64,000 bases of DNA from Nocardiopsis sp. JB363 (GTDB lineage Bacteria; Actinomycetota; Actinomycetes; Streptosporangiales; Streptosporangiaceae). The notes under the pieces were generated by a model. That model was not told the DNA's origin. It worked only from the letters and a program-made list of their open reading frames with translations, and did not search any database. Position numbers and translations under genes: made by a program. This document shows, in pieces, positions 10,873 to 20,358 of this stretch (position 1 is the stretch's first letter; each line of letters begins with the position of its first letter). The stretch spans positions 29,270 to 93,269 of the forward strand of contig NZ_FRFF01000124.1 of NCBI RefSeq assembly GCF_900143625.1, written 5' to 3'.

Positions 10873-11958
10873 GTGACCGAGATCGACGTCCTGCTCGATG
10901 AGATCAGCCCCTACCAGAGCCGCCGCGTCGTCGTCGAATGCGACTCCCACACCACCGCCGCCTACCTGTTGGACGCCCGCGAGCGCATCCGCGTCCCGGT
11001 GTGGCTGGCCAACCACGAGAGCGCACCGACCGAGGTGCAGCCCGGTGACCTGTATCAAGGCCGGGCCCCGCTGATGCCGGAGGCCTACACCAAACATCCC
11101 CAGGGACGGCCCCGCTTCGACCCGGACTCGTTGCGCGCGGTCTGGTTCGAGGAAGGCGACGGCGTGGCCCTGCTCGACGAGGAGGGGCTGCTCGCGGTCA
11201 TTCCCGGTTGGGCGGACGCCGACAGCGGGCTGCCCGGGTACGCGCGTGAGGCGATCGGCCGCAGCGCCTACGCGTGGGAGTTGGACTCGGTCAAGCGCCG
11301 GCTGTGGCCTCGGGTCGTGCACGCCGAGGCCTACTGGGACTGGCGTCGGGCCTCGGGTGCCTGGCGGAGCGTGCAGCGCACGGTGCTCGGCCACCTGAAC
11401 CGTCGGGTGGGCGAGGCCGGCCACTACTGGGACGTGTCCGACGGGCATCCGCCGTTGCTACGGCTGTCGGAGCGTCCGCCGACGAAGGAACGACCGTTCA
11501 CGATCCTGTCGACGGTCGGCATGTGCGGGCAGCGGATGCCGACCCTGGACCGGTACATGGCCGACACCTCCCACCACGCCCGGGTGGAGTTGGCGCTGGC
11601 CACGACGTTGCCCGCGCATCACGCGGCGCGGATCTTCCGGTGGATCGGCGCCTTCCCCTGGCGTGCGGTCACCTGGTTCGGCACCGGCCACACGGTCAAG
11701 TGGCTGGACAACCCCGAGGACCGGACGATGCGCCGGGGCGCGGGCGCGGTGCTGCTGCTGGAGGACCCGGCCCCCCTGGTCACCGATCCCGACCGCCTGC
11801 CACCGGACACCTCCGGGCTGTCCTTCCAGGGCGACCCGGTGAAGTGGCTGTGGATCGTGCCGATCACCCGCCCCGAGCACCTGTTCGCCAAGGAGCACGA
11901 CAGCGCCACCCTGGTGGAGAAGCTCGCGGCGGAGGGCCGCAGCTGGGTCCTGGACTGA
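10873..11958 (+). CDS. uncharacterised protein, 361 aa
   Basis: A soluble 361-residue protein without signal peptide or membrane segment. I do not recognise the family. It is rich in Trp and Arg, with segments such as KRRLWPRVVHAEAYWDWRR, IFRWIGAFPWRAVTWF and VKWLWIVPITRPEHLFAKE. The last resembles the C-terminal suppressor-of-fused/DUF2314-like pattern found in some proteins, but the match is too weak to claim. GTG 10873 is chosen because GGGAGAG lies just upstream; an in-frame GTG at 10861 is possible. It starts divergently from rlmN. Confidence 0.75.
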   Translation: MTEIDVLLDEISPYQSRRVVVECDSHTTAAYLLDARERIRVPVWLANHESAPTEVQPGDLYQGRAPLMPEAYTKHPQGRPRFDPDSLRAVWFEEGDGVALLDEEGLLAVIPGWADADSGLPGYAREAIGRSAYAWELDSVKRRLWPRVVHAEAYWDWRRASGAWRSVQRTVLGHLNRRVGEAGHYWDVSDGHPPLLRLSERPPTKERPFTILSTVGMCGQRMPTLDRYMADTSHHARVELALATTLPAHHAARIFRWIGAFPWRAVTWFGTGHTVKWLDNPEDRTMRRGAGAVLLLEDPAPLVTDPDRLPPDTSGLSFQGDPVKWLWIVPITRPEHLFAKEHDSATLVEKLAAEGRSWVLD

Positions 11959-12047
11959 GGACCTCTCCCTCGCGCCGGAAAACCGGTTGACCCTCCCTTC
12001 CCGTTCCACGAGCATTCTCCGGTCGGGGCGGTTCGAGGCGGGAACGG

Positions 12048-13295
12048 GTGTGCGGCATGGGCCGGGTGGAGAAGGTCGGCGCGGGGTCGAGGATGGGGCT
12101 CACGGCACCGCTCCGGCATCCGAACTTCCGCGCGTTGGCGCTGGGCCGGGTCCTGATGTTGTTCGGCAACGGTATGGCGAACGTGGCGTTGGCCTTCGCC
12201 GTGCTGGACGTGACCGGGTCGCTCACCCAGGTGGGTCTGGTGGTGGGCGCCCGGTCGGTCGCGAACGTGTCCCTGCTGTTGTTGGGCGGGGTCCTCGCCG
12301 ACCGGCTACCGCGTGCCCTGGTGATGCAAGGCGCCTGTGCGCTCGCCGCGCTCACCCAGGGGTTCCTGGCCTTGGCCCTGCTCACCGGGGTCGCCACGTT
12401 GCCGCTGATGGTGTTGTTGAGCGTGCTCAACGGGGCGGCGGCCGCCGCCAACCTGCCCGCGGCCGCCGCGCTCACCCCGCAGACCGTGCCGCACACGCTG
12501 CTGCGTCAGGCCAACGCGCTGGTCGGGATCGCCAAGCAGCTGGGTCTGTTCGCGGGGATGTCGATGGGCGGCGTGGCCGTGGGTCTGCTGGGTCCGGGGT
12601 GGGCGATCGGCGCGGACGCCGTGATGTTCGCCGCCGCCGGGGTGGCCTTCCTGTTCCTCCGGGTGCCGTCGACGGCGGCGCCGGAGCGGAGCAACGTGCT
12701 GCGCGACCTGGTGGAGGGCTGGAGCGAGTTCGTGGCCAGGCCGTGGGTGTGGATCATCGTGTTGCAGTTCATGGTGGTCAACGCCGGCTGGTCGGCGACC
12801 ACCGCGGTGCTGGGTCCCGGGATCGCCGACGAGACGTTCGGGCGGACCATGTGGGGGCTGGTGATGGCGGCCAACAGCGTGGGGCTGCTGGTGGGCGGGG
12901 TCCTGGCGGCACGCTGGCAGCCACGGCGGGCGCTCTTCTACGGCACCGCGCTGGTCACCGTGCAGACCCTGCCGTTCTTCGTGCTGGCCGACCCCTCGCC
13001 GGTGGTGCCGCTGCTGTTCGCCGCGATGTTCGTGGGCGGGGTCGCGGTCGAGCAGTTCACCGTGGCCTGGGAGGTGTCGGTACAGGAGAACATCCCGCCG
13101 GAACGGCTCTCGCGGGTGTACTCCTACGACGCGTTGGGGTCGTTCGTGGCCATGCCGATGGGTCAGATCGCGATCGGGCCGCTCGCCGAGTCGATCGGCC
13201 CGGACCGGTCCCTGTTGATCGTCGCCGGGTCGACGATCGCGGCGACGCTGCTGGCCGTCGCCGCGCCGAGCGTGCGCTCACTGCACCGCCGGTGA
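12048..13295 (+). CDS. MFS transporter
   Basis: A 415-residue major-facilitator protein of the MFS_3/enterobactin-exporter type. It opens with LRHPNFRALALGRVLMLFGNGM and has about twelve hydrophobic helices, with the loop 2-3 motif GGVLADRLPRALVM. The substrate is not predictable. The GTG at 12048 has GAGG 9 bp upstream; ATG 12057 or ATG 12093 are alternatives that leave the fold intact. The 3' end overlaps the convergent BlaI-like gene by 18 bp. Confidence 0.87.
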   Translation: MCGMGRVEKVGAGSRMGLTAPLRHPNFRALALGRVLMLFGNGMANVALAFAVLDVTGSLTQVGLVVGARSVANVSLLLLGGVLADRLPRALVMQGACALAALTQGFLALALLTGVATLPLMVLLSVLNGAAAAANLPAAAALTPQTVPHTLLRQANALVGIAKQLGLFAGMSMGGVAVGLLGPGWAIGADAVMFAAAGVAFLFLRVPSTAAPERSNVLRDLVEGWSEFVARPWVWIIVLQFMVVNAGWSATTAVLGPGIADETFGRTMWGLVMAANSVGLLVGGVLAARWQPRRALFYGTALVTVQTLPFFVLADPSPVVPLLFAAMFVGGVAVEQFTVAWEVSVQENIPPERLSRVYSYDALGSFVAMPMGQIAIGPLAESIGPDRSLLIVAGSTIAATLLAVAAPSVRSLHRR

Positions 13296-13679
13296 CCGAC
13301 GCGCGGGCGCGGAGCCCGTGCGTCGATCGCGGACCTGCCGGAACACGTGGTGCAGTCGGACCATGTCCTCGTCGCTGAAGCGTTCGACGAAACGGAGCAG
13401 GGTGGCTCCGGGGTCGGGGCCAGTGCGCAGGACCTCGCCCATGACGCGCGCCGTGTACTCGGCGTGTGTCTCCCTGGGCCAGTAGGTCCAAGCCCGCCCG
13501 GTCTTCTCGCGCTCCAGCAGCCCCTTCTGATGGAGGATGTTGGCGACGGTCATGACGGTCGTGTAGGCGAGATCACGGTCGTAGACCATGTTCTCGCGGA
13601 TGTCGCGGACCGGCAGCGGCCCCTCCGCGCGCCACAGGGCGCACATGATGGCCGCCTCCAGCTCCCCCAGGCCCCTCAT
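13278..13679 (-). CDS. BlaI/MecI/CopY family transcriptional repressor
   Basis: A 133-residue protein with the Penicillinase_R fold: LGELEAAIMCALW, VRDIRENM, then AYTTVMTVANILHQKGLLEREKTGRAWTYWP, which is the diagnostic recognition helix and wing. The C-terminal dimerisation helices include FVERFSDEDMVRLHHVF. Usually such repressors are cleaved by a BlaR1-like M56 protease encoded next door; none is visible here, so it may respond to a distant partner or to a different signal. Confidence 0.9.
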   Translation of the reverse strand: MRGLGELEAAIMCALWRAEGPLPVRDIRENMVYDRDLAYTTVMTVANILHQKGLLEREKTGRAWTYWPRETHAEYTARVMGEVLRTGPDPGATLLRFVERFSDEDMVRLHHVFRQVRDRRTGSAPARRSPAVQ

Positions 13680-14213
13680 GGTTCTCCCTCGCCCCGACGT
13701 TCCGGCCGTTCATAGGCGAATCGTAGGCGGGGCGGTGGCGGCGCCGAGGGGAAATCGAGGAGAGCACGCAGATCCGTACATCCATGGCGACGAACACCGG
13801 CGTTTCACGGCTGAGAGCGCGGATCGCACCGTCGGCTCGGGGCTCCCCCGACACGAGTCGCCGGAAACGTGTGTCGCGTCACATCCCGGTCGACCGAAGG
13901 TGGTCACAACGCCGCGATCCGAAAATCCCCTCAAACAGGGACGAACGAGGCGCGTCGACTACCCAGTGCGCAGGCGTGCACACGAAACAGGGAGGTTCGT
14001 GTGAAAGATTGTTAGGTATCTCCCAGTTTCAACAACCGTCGCGTTCCCGTCAGGGAGGTCCGTACAAGTAGCCTTGTACCCGACGAGTGCCGGCCTGGTC
14101 AGATACTCCTCACACGGGGAGCGACTCCATGCTTCTTCGAGCCCGCCAAGCCGGCAGCCACCCGTCTTTCCTGAACATTCACAAGCGAGCAGCGGAAGTG
14201 GGCGATCTCCGCC
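13680..14213. other. 534-bp intergenic region upstream of kgd
   Basis: I see no convincing gene. The region lies between the divergent blaI-type gene and kgd and must carry both promoters. The only distinct structure is the GTACAAG/CTTGTAC inverted repeat at 14062-14079. Open frames in it have no ribosome-binding site and no recognisable product. Confidence 0.6.
14062..14079. promoter_or_regulatory. inverted repeat upstream of kgd
   Basis: GTACAAG-TAGC-CTTGTAC is a perfect 7-bp inverted repeat with a 4-bp spacer, about 135 bp upstream of the kgd start. The spacing fits a dimeric repressor operator. A GGGAGG just upstream does not precede an open frame. Confidence 0.4.
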
Positions 14214-17200
14214 GTGTCGTCTGAGGCGTCTCAACCCCTGACAGATTTCGGCCCGAACGAGTGGTTGGTCGAGGAGCTTTACCAGAAGTACCTCACCGAC
14301 CCGAATTCGGTTGACAAGGCTTGGTGGAACTTCTTCGCGGACTACAAGCCCGCGGACTCGGCCGGCGGGAAGGGTGGGGCCACTGCGACCGCTAAGGCGC
14401 AGACCGAGAAGGCCCCTTCCGCTCCCGCGCCGAAGAAGAAGGCCGCTCCGGCCTCTGCACCCAAGAACAACGACGATGGACTCCAGGTCAAGGAGGAGCG
14501 GCTGCGTGGCGCGGCCGCCCGTACCGCGACCAACATGGACTCCAGCCTGACCCTGCCCACCGCGACGAGCGTGCGCGCGGTGCCGGTCAAGCTGCTGTTC
14601 GACAACCGCATCGTCATCAACAACCATCTCCGACGCAGCCGCGGTGGGAAGATCTCCTTCACCCACCTCATCGGCTACGCCATGGTCAAGGCTCTCGAGT
14701 CGATGCCGGAGATGAACCACTCCTACACGGAGGTCAACGGTAAGCCCGGCGTCGCCAAGCCCGAACACGTGAACTTCGGTCTGGCGATCGACCTCCCCAA
14801 GCCCGACGGCTCCCGTCAGCTGGTCGTGCCCTCCATCAAGAAGTCCGACGAGATGGGCTTCGACGAGTTCTGGAGCGGCTACGAGGACCTGGTCCGCAAG
14901 GCCCGCAACAACAAGCTGGGCGTGCCGGACTTCCAGGGCACCACGATCAGCCTGACCAACCCGGGCGGCATCGGCACGGTGCACTCCGTGCCGCGCCTGA
15001 TGCCCGGCCAGGGCACCATCCTCGCGGTCGGTGCCATGGAGTACCCGGCCGAGTTCCAGGGCGCTTCCCAGGACACCCTGAGCGAGCTGGGCATCAGCAA
15101 GGTCATGACGATCACGTCGACCTATGACCACCGGGTCATCCAGGGCGCCCAGTCGGGCGAGTTCCTGCGACGCATCCACCAGCTCCTGCTGGGCGAGGAC
15201 GGTTTCTACGACGAGATCTTCAACGCTCTGCGGATCCCTTACGAGCCGGTCCGCTGGGTCCAGGACATCCACGTCAACCCGGCCACCCAGCTCGACAAGA
15301 CCACCCGGGTCCAGGAGCTGATCCACGCCTACCGTGTGCGCGGCCACCTCATGGCCGACACCAACCCGCTCACCCATGAGCAGCGCAAGCACCCGGACCT
15401 GGACGTGCTCGAACACGGCCTGACCCTCTGGGACCTGGACCGCGAGTTCCCCACCGGGGGCTTCGGCGGCAAGCAGGTCATGAAGCTTCGCGACGTTCTG
15501 GGCGTGCTGCGCGACACCTACTGCCGCACGGTGGGTATCGAGTACATGCACATCCAGAGCCCGGAGGAGCGGGAATGGATCCAGTCGCACGTCGAGCGCG
15601 AGCACGAGAAGCTCGACCGTGACGAGCAGCTGCACATCCTGCACCGGCTCAACAGCGCGGAGGCCTTCGAGACCTTCCTTCAGACCAAGTACGTGGGTCA
15701 GAAGCGCTTCTCCCTGGAGGGTGGAGAGTCGCTGATCCCGCTGCTGGACGGTGTGATCTCCAAGGCCGCCAAGGCCGAGCTGGACGAGGCCGTCGTCGGT
15801 ATGGCCCACCGTGGTCGTCTGAACGTACTGGCCAACATCTGTGGCAAGTCCTACGGGCAGATCTTCGGTGAGTTCGAGGGCAACCTCGACCCGCGCAGCG
15901 CGCACGGCTCCGGTGACGTCAAGTACCACCTGGGCACCGAGGGAGTCTTCGAGACCCGCGAGGGCGACAAGATCCAGATCACGCTGGCCGCCAACCCGTC
16001 CCACCTGGAGACGGTCAACCCGGTCGCCGAAGGCATCGTCCGCGCCAAGCAGGACGTGCTCGACAAGGGCCCGCACGGTTTCACCGTGCTGCCCATCCTC
16101 ATCCACGGTGACGCGGCGTTCGCCGGGCAGGGTGTGGTCGCCGAGACCCTCAACCTGTCCCAGCTGCGCGGTTACCGGACCGGCGGCACGGTGCACGTCA
16201 TCGTGAACAACCAGGTGGGCTTCACCACCTCGCCGTCCGACAGCCGCTCCAGCGTGTACGCCACCGACGTCGCGCGCATGGTGCAGGCGCCGATCTTCCA
16301 CGTCAACGGGGACGACCCCGAGGCCGTGGTCCGGGTCGCGAACCTGGCCTTCGCCTACCGTCAGGCGTTCAACAAGGACGTCGTGATCGACCTGGTCTGC
16401 TACCGGCGTCGTGGGCACAACGAGGGCGACAACCCCGCGTTCACCCAGCCGCTGATGTACGACGTCATCGACGCCAAGCGTTCCACCCGCAAGCTGTTCA
16501 CCGAGTCCCTGATCGGGCGCGGTGACATCACGGTGGAAGAGGCGGAGTCGGCGCTGCGCGACTACCAGAGTGAGCTCGAACGGGCCTTCACCGAGACCCG
16601 TGAGGTCGAGAAGAAGCCGATCGAGCCGGGCTCCGTGGTCAAGCCCGAGGTGTTCACCGAGTCCCGCCTGGACCACTCCAAGGTGGAGACGGCGATCTCC
16701 TCCGAGACCGTCAAGCGGGTCATCGACACCCAGGTGAACCTGCCCGACGGCTTCACGCCGCACCCGCGTCTGGCCCCGCAGCTGACCCGTCGCGCGACCA
16801 TGGTCGAGAACGACGTGATCGACTGGGCCACCGGTGAGCTGTTGGCCTTCGGGTCGCTGCTGTTGGACGACCACCCGGTCCGTCTGGTCGGTCAGGACAC
16901 GCGCCGCGGCACCTTCGGTCAGCGCCACGCCACGTTGATGGACCGCGACACCGGCGAGACCCACACGCCGTTGAAGAGCTTCGACAACGGCACCACGAAG
17001 TTCCTCGCCTACGACTCGCTGCTGAGCGAGTACGCGGCGCTGGGCTTCGAGTACGGCTACTCGCTGACCCGTCCGGACTCCCTGGTGATGTGGGAGGCGC
17101 AGTTCGGTGACTTCGTCAACGGCGCCCAGACCATCATCGACGAGTACATCAGCGCGGGTGAGCAGAAGTGGGGCCAGCGCTCCAGCGTCACCATGCTGCT

Positions 17201-17843
17201 GCCACACGGCTACGAGGGTCAGGGCCCGGACCACTCCTCGGCCCGCATCGAGCGGTTCCTCCAGTCGTGCGCGCAGGAGAACATGACCGTCGCGATGCCG
17301 AGCACCCCGGCGAGCTACTTCCACCTGCTGCGTTGGCAGGCCAAGTCGCCGTTGGAGCGCCCGCTCGTGGTGGCCACGCCCAAGTCGCTGCTGCGTCTGA
17401 AGTCCGCGACCTCGGCCGCCGAGGACTTCACGTCGGGCTCCTTCCAGCCGCTGATCGGGGACGACTCGATCGCGCCGGAGAAGGTCCGTCGTGTGGTTAT
17501 CTGCTCGGGCAAGATCTACTACGACCTGGACGCGGCTCGTCGCAAGAGCGGGGACAAGCACACCGCGATCATCCGCGCGGAGCGGCTGTACCCGCTGCCG
17601 ATCGAGGAGATCCGCGAGCAGCTCAAGGCCTACCCGAACTCGGGCGAGGTCCTGTGGGTCCAGGAGGAGCCGGCGAACATGGGTCCGTGGCCCTTCGTCG
17701 CGCTGGTCTTCTCCGAGCAGCTGGACCGTCCGTTCACCCGGATCTCGCGTCCGGCCTCCTCCGCGCCCGCGGCCGGTTCGGCCAAGCGCCACGAGGCCGA
17801 GCAGCGTGCCCTGGTGGACACGGTGTTCCCGCCCGCCGAGTAG
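14214..17843 (+). CDS. kgd: multifunctional 2-oxoglutarate decarboxylase/dehydrogenase E1-E2 (Kgd)
   Basis: This 1209-residue protein is the actinobacterial fusion of a dihydrolipoyl succinyltransferase-like domain and an E1o subunit. Residues 1-40 ([20 protein letters not shown]) are the E1o N-terminal segment; an A/K/P-rich linker follows to about residue 90. The E2-type catalytic domain ends with [13 protein letters not shown] near residue 305, with the active-site His. The thiamine-diphosphate half has [14 protein letters not shown] near residue 630 and [10 protein letters not shown]. No lipoyl domain is present, as usual for Kgd. It runs the TCA step from 2-oxoglutarate to succinyl-CoA together with LpdA and DlaT. 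A DUF6104 gene follows. Confidence 0.96.
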   Translation: MSSEASQPLTDFGPNEWLVEELYQKYLTDPNSVDKAWWNFFADYKPADSAGGKGGATATAKAQTEKAPSAPAPKKKAAPASAPKNNDDGLQVKEERLRGAAARTATNMDSSLTLPTATSVRAVPVKLLFDNRIVINNHLRRSRGGKISFTHLIGYAMVKALESMPEMNHSYTEVNGKPGVAKPEHVNFGLAIDLPKPDGSRQLVVPSIKKSDEMGFDEFWSGYEDLVRKARNNKLGVPDFQGTTISLTNPGGIGTVHSVPRLMPGQGTILAVGAMEYPAEFQGASQDTLSELGISKVMTITSTYDHRVIQGAQSGEFLRRIHQLLLGEDGFYDEIFNALRIPYEPVRWVQDIHVNPATQLDKTTRVQELIHAYRVRGHLMADTNPLTHEQRKHPDLDVLEHGLTLWDLDREFPTGGFGGKQVMKLRDVLGVLRDTYCRTVGIEYMHIQSPEEREWIQSHVEREHEKLDRDEQLHILHRLNSAEAFETFLQTKYVGQKRFSLEGGESLIPLLDGVISKAAKAELDEAVVGMAHRGRLNVLANICGKSYGQIFGEFEGNLDPRSAHGSGDVKYHLGTEGVFETREGDKIQITLAANPSHLETVNPVAEGIVRAKQDVLDKGPHGFTVLPILIHGDAAFAGQGVVAETLNLSQLRGYRTGGTVHVIVNNQVGFTTSPSDSRSSVYATDVARMVQAPIFHVNGDDPEAVVRVANLAFAYRQAFNKDVVIDLVCYRRRGHNEGDNPAFTQPLMYDVIDAKRSTRKLFTESLIGRGDITVEEAESALRDYQSELERAFTETREVEKKPIEPGSVVKPEVFTESRLDHSKVETAISSETVKRVIDTQVNLPDGFTPHPRLAPQLTRRATMVENDVIDWATGELLAFGSLLLDDHPVRLVGQDTRRGTFGQRHATLMDRDTGETHTPLKSFDNGTTKFLAYDSLLSEYAALGFEYGYSLTRPDSLVMWEAQFGDFVNGAQTIIDEYISAGEQKWGQRSSVTMLLPHGYEGQGPDHSSARIERFLQSCAQENMTVAMPSTPASYFHLLRWQAKSPLERPLVVATPKSLLRLKSATSAAEDFTSGSFQPLIGDDSIAPEKVRRVVICSGKIYYDLDAARRKSGDKHTAIIRAERLYPLPIEEIREQLKAYPNSGEVLWVQEEPANMGPWPFVALVFSEQLDRPFTRISRPASSAPAAGSAKRHEAEQRALVDTVFPPAE

Positions 17844-17857
17844 CGACGGAAGATCCG

Positions 17858-18037
17858 ATGTACTTCACCGATCGCGGAATCGAGGAGTTGGAGAACCGCC
17901 GTGGCGAGGAGGAGGTCAGCTTCGCCTGGCTCGCCGAGCAGCTGCGGGTGTTCACCGACATCAACCCCGAGTTCGAGACGCCCGTCGAACGGCTGGCCAC
18001 CTGGTTGGCCCGGATGGACGATGAGGACGAAGAGTAG
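17858..18037 (+). CDS. DUF6104 family small protein
   Basis: A 59-residue acidic protein beginning MYFTDRGIEELENRRGEEE and ending in an Asp/Glu run. It matches my memory of DUF6104, a family commonly found directly downstream of kgd/sucA in Streptomyces and relatives. The start is 14 bp after the kgd stop, so it is almost certainly cotranscribed. The function is unknown; the tight linkage suggests a role with the 2-oxoglutarate complex. Confidence 0.85.
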   Translation: MYFTDRGIEELENRRGEEEVSFAWLAEQLRVFTDINPEFETPVERLATWLARMDDEDEE

Positions 18038-18073
18038 TAACACCGCGTCGCGCTGAGCGCGCGGTGCGCCGGC

Positions 18074-18109
18074 CGAGGGGCCCGGGTCCACGTGGACCCG
18101 GGCCCCTCG
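18074..18109. terminator. perfect palindrome after kgd-DUF6104
   Basis: A 36-bp perfect palindrome with half-site CGAGGGGCCCGGGTCCAC is centred between 18091 and 18092, 37 bp after the DUF6104 stop. In RNA it folds to a very stable hairpin with a minimal loop. There is no T-tract, which is common for actinobacterial terminators. Confidence 0.75.
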
Positions 18110-18188
18110 TGCGTGTCCGGGGTCGTGGCCGGCCTCGGGGTCTCCCCCGAGGATCCCCCGATTCGACCCCGAAATCCGCGACATATCT

Positions 18189-18216
18189 TGAGTTCGCCGC
18201 AGACGCGATATATCGT
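18189..18216 (+). promoter_or_regulatory. promoter with CGATATATCG operator
   Basis: TTGAGT (18189-18194) lies 16 bp from TATCGT (18211-18216). The 10-bp perfect palindrome CGATATATCG (18206-18215) overlaps the -10 box, and a related ACATATCTTG half-site overlaps the -35. AT-rich sites like this suit autoregulation by the PadR protein encoded second in this operon. Confidence 0.5.
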
Positions 18217-18248
18217 GAAGGCATCGAGAGCGAGCGGAAGGGTTCACG

Positions 18249-19100
18249 ATGGCAAGTTGGACCATCGACAGTCCGATGACGCACACCTTGGACGGCATTG
18301 TCGCCCTCAAGGTGCGGATCGTCGGCGGACAGGTCAACATCATTCCCACCGACGACCCGGTGACCTTCGAGATCAGCGACATCGAAGGCGAGCCCCTGGA
18401 GGTCACTCAGGAGGCCGGGATCCTCACCATCCACTATCGGGACCTGACCGGTCAGGGATTCCTCGACCGGCTCAAGCCCCTCCAGCTGACCGCCTACAAG
18501 AACATGCGCTCCCGCCGGGCCACCGTGAACCTGAGGGTCCCCCGGGACTGTCCGGTCGAGGTGACCACGGCCACCGCGCCCGTGGTGGCGGCCGGGCTCA
18601 CCGCCCGCACCAGGATCAGGACCGCCACCGGCGAGGTCACCCTGGACGAGGTCTCGGGCGAGACCGACCTGAACACCGCCGACGGCAGCGCCTCGGTGCG
18701 CGGACCGGGCGGCACCCTGGGCTTCAACAGCGCCACCGGACAACTCGCCGTGGCCGGTGGCCGCCTGTCGGAGCTGCGGGCCAAGACCGTCTCCGGTTCG
18801 GTCCTGGTGGACACGGACCTGTCGGCCTCGGCCCGTGTCCGGGTGACCACCGTGTCCGGTGAGGTGGCCCTGCGGGTGCCCGCGGAGAGCTCCGCCAAGG
18901 TCGAGCTGCGCGCCGTGACCGGCGGGCTGGACTCCGACTTCGGGTTGGACCGCAACAACGCCCCGGCCCGCAACACCCTGAGCGGCAAGATCGGCATGGG
19001 CGTGGAACCCGCCTCCATCAGTGTCAACAGCGTGTCCGGCCGGACGGCGCTGCTGCGCCGTGCGCCCGAGGTTCCGGCCGCGATCCCTGAGGGGGCCTGA
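18249..19100 (+). CDS. DUF4097 family beta-strand repeat protein
   Basis: A 283-residue protein made of repeated short beta-strand units (TATGEVTLDEVSGETDLNTA, TVSGSVLVDTDLSASARV, TVSGEVALRVPAES) typical of the DUF4097/adhesin-like beta-helix fold. It has no signal peptide or transmembrane helix. It is coupled to a PadR regulator by a TGATG overlap at 19100, an arrangement common in actinobacteria. In Firmicutes similar proteins link to envelope stress, but no function is established here. Confidence 0.88.
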   Translation: MASWTIDSPMTHTLDGIVALKVRIVGGQVNIIPTDDPVTFEISDIEGEPLEVTQEAGILTIHYRDLTGQGFLDRLKPLQLTAYKNMRSRRATVNLRVPRDCPVEVTTATAPVVAAGLTARTRIRTATGEVTLDEVSGETDLNTADGSASVRGPGGTLGFNSATGQLAVAGGRLSELRAKTVSGSVLVDTDLSASARVRVTTVSGEVALRVPAESSAKVELRAVTGGLDSDFGLDRNNAPARNTLSGKIGMGVEPASISVNSVSGRTALLRRAPEVPAAIPEGA

Positions 19101-20068
19101 TGAGCACCATCTTCGGCCACGGCAGACTGCGCCTGTACCTGCTCAAAATGCTCGACGAGAGCCCACGCCACGGCTACGAGATCATCAGCCTGCTGCGCGA
19201 CCGCTTCCTGGGCGTCTACTCGCCCTCCCCCGGCACCATCTACCCCCGGCTCGCCCGGCTGGAGGAAGAGGGGCTGGTCACCCACACCGAGGAGGGTGGC
19301 CGCAAGGTGTACAGCCTCACCGACAAGGGACGTGAGGAGCTGCGCGCCCGCGAGAGCGACCTGGACGACCTGGAGCGGGAGATCACCGACTCGGTGCGCG
19401 ACATCGCCCGGGCGGTCAAGCAGGACGTGCGCGCCACCATCAGCTCCCTGCGCGACGAGCTGAAGTTCACCGCGGGCGGGGCCCGCCGTGAGGGGACCGA
19501 GCGCGCCGAAAGGGGCGAGGCCTCCGAGGGCGACGAGGAGGACCGGAGCCGCCGTGAGAAGGACCGTGCCCGGGACTGCGGGGACAGCGGCGTCTGGGCC
19601 CGTGAGTGGGAGCGGTTCGCCCAGGGCTTCGGCTCGTTCGGTGCCGCTTGGGGCCGCACCGATTCCGAGCCCCGAGGCGAAAGCACGGGCGAGGGCGAGG
19701 GCACCGACGAGAAGACCCGGCGCGAAGAAGCCGGGCGCGAGGGGCCCGAGTTCGAACAGGCCCTGAAGGACTTCTCGGTTCGCGTGCGCGACATGGTCCG
19801 GGGCGCCGGTCAGGTCGGCGGGTCCGCCGCCCACGACCTGCGCCGCATCCTCGACGACACGGTCGAGGTGATCCGTCGCGACATGGGCCGGTGGGGGCCG
19901 GCCGATAGGGAACGCGGCGGAGCCGAACCGGCCGCGGACGAGGGCGACAAGGGCACCGAGCCCGAGGACGAGGGTTCCACCGAGGAACCGAAGGCCCGAC
20001 CGATGCCGCCCACGGGCGACGACCCCTGGTCCACCGCCACCGGCGAGGACCGGGAACCGCGCGGCTGA
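19100..20068 (+). CDS. PadR family regulator with long charged C-terminus
   Basis: The first 85 residues are a standard PadR winged helix (LYLLKMLDESPRHGYEIISLL, then SPGTIYPRLARLEEEGLVTHTEEGGRKVYSLTDKG). The remaining 235 residues are strongly charged and low in complexity, with one hydrophobic-heptad section (FEQALKDFSVRVRDMV to ILDDTVEVIRRDM) that may form a coiled coil. Ordinary PadR proteins end near 110-190 residues, so at 322 this is unusually long. It probably represses its own operon through the CGATATATCG site. Confidence 0.88.
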   Translation: MSTIFGHGRLRLYLLKMLDESPRHGYEIISLLRDRFLGVYSPSPGTIYPRLARLEEEGLVTHTEEGGRKVYSLTDKGREELRARESDLDDLEREITDSVRDIARAVKQDVRATISSLRDELKFTAGGARREGTERAERGEASEGDEEDRSRREKDRARDCGDSGVWAREWERFAQGFGSFGAAWGRTDSEPRGESTGEGEGTDEKTRREEAGREGPEFEQALKDFSVRVRDMVRGAGQVGGSAAHDLRRILDDTVEVIRRDMGRWGPADRERGGAEPAADEGDKGTEPEDEGSTEEPKARPMPPTGDDPWSTATGEDREPRG

Positions 20069-20081
20069 TTTCGCGCCCATA

Positions 20082-20125
20082 AGGGGCCCGGGAGACCACA
20101 CGGGGGCGTGGTCTCCCGGGTCCCT
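20082..20125. terminator. hairpin after the PadR gene
   Basis: CCCGGGAGACCAC pairs perfectly with GTGGTCTCCCGGG around an 8-base loop, and the stem extends outward by AGGGG/TCCCT with one G-T wobble. It starts 14 bp after the PadR stop. Confidence 0.75.
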
Positions 20126-20157
20126 CGTCTCACCATCCGACCTAGAAGGAAGAACCG

Positions 20158-20337
20158 GTGTTGGTCCCGTACACGATCGAGCAGGACGAGGGCGGGGTGT
20201 GGTGCGCTCACGCGCGCCTGTCTTCGGGGGCGACCGCGCGTGGGGAGGGGGACACCCCCGACGCCGCCCTGGCCGACCTGCGCCGGGCGTTCGATCTCCT
20301 GAAGGAGGAGTTCGGCTCGTCCGTGGAGTTGATGTGA
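20158..20337 (+). CDS. HicB-like small protein
   Basis: A 59-residue protein, too short to stand out among overlapping frames. It starts at GTG 20158 with AGAAGGA upstream. The sequence YTIEQDEGGVWCAHARL, a Gly-rich turn, then DTPDAALADLRRAFDLLKEEFG, follows the HicB partial-RNase-H pattern (strand-strand-helix). Related actinobacterial proteins are annotated as HicB-like antitoxins, but no HicA toxin lies next to it, so an antitoxin role is doubtful. Confidence 0.65.
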   Translation: MLVPYTIEQDEGGVWCAHARLSSGATARGEGDTPDAALADLRRAFDLLKEEFGSSVELM

Positions 20338-20358
20338 TGCTCCCGGCGTCGCACGAGG

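Noticed and set aside
13278..13295. Overlap of the MFS and BlaI-like genes as a sign of a frameshift
   Set aside because: The genes are convergent and both end normally; an 18-bp tail overlap is common.
13959..17792. A 1277-codon open frame on the minus strand opposite kgd
   Set aside because: It is the antisense shadow of kgd, whose sequence is unmistakable. The shadow has no recognisable domain.
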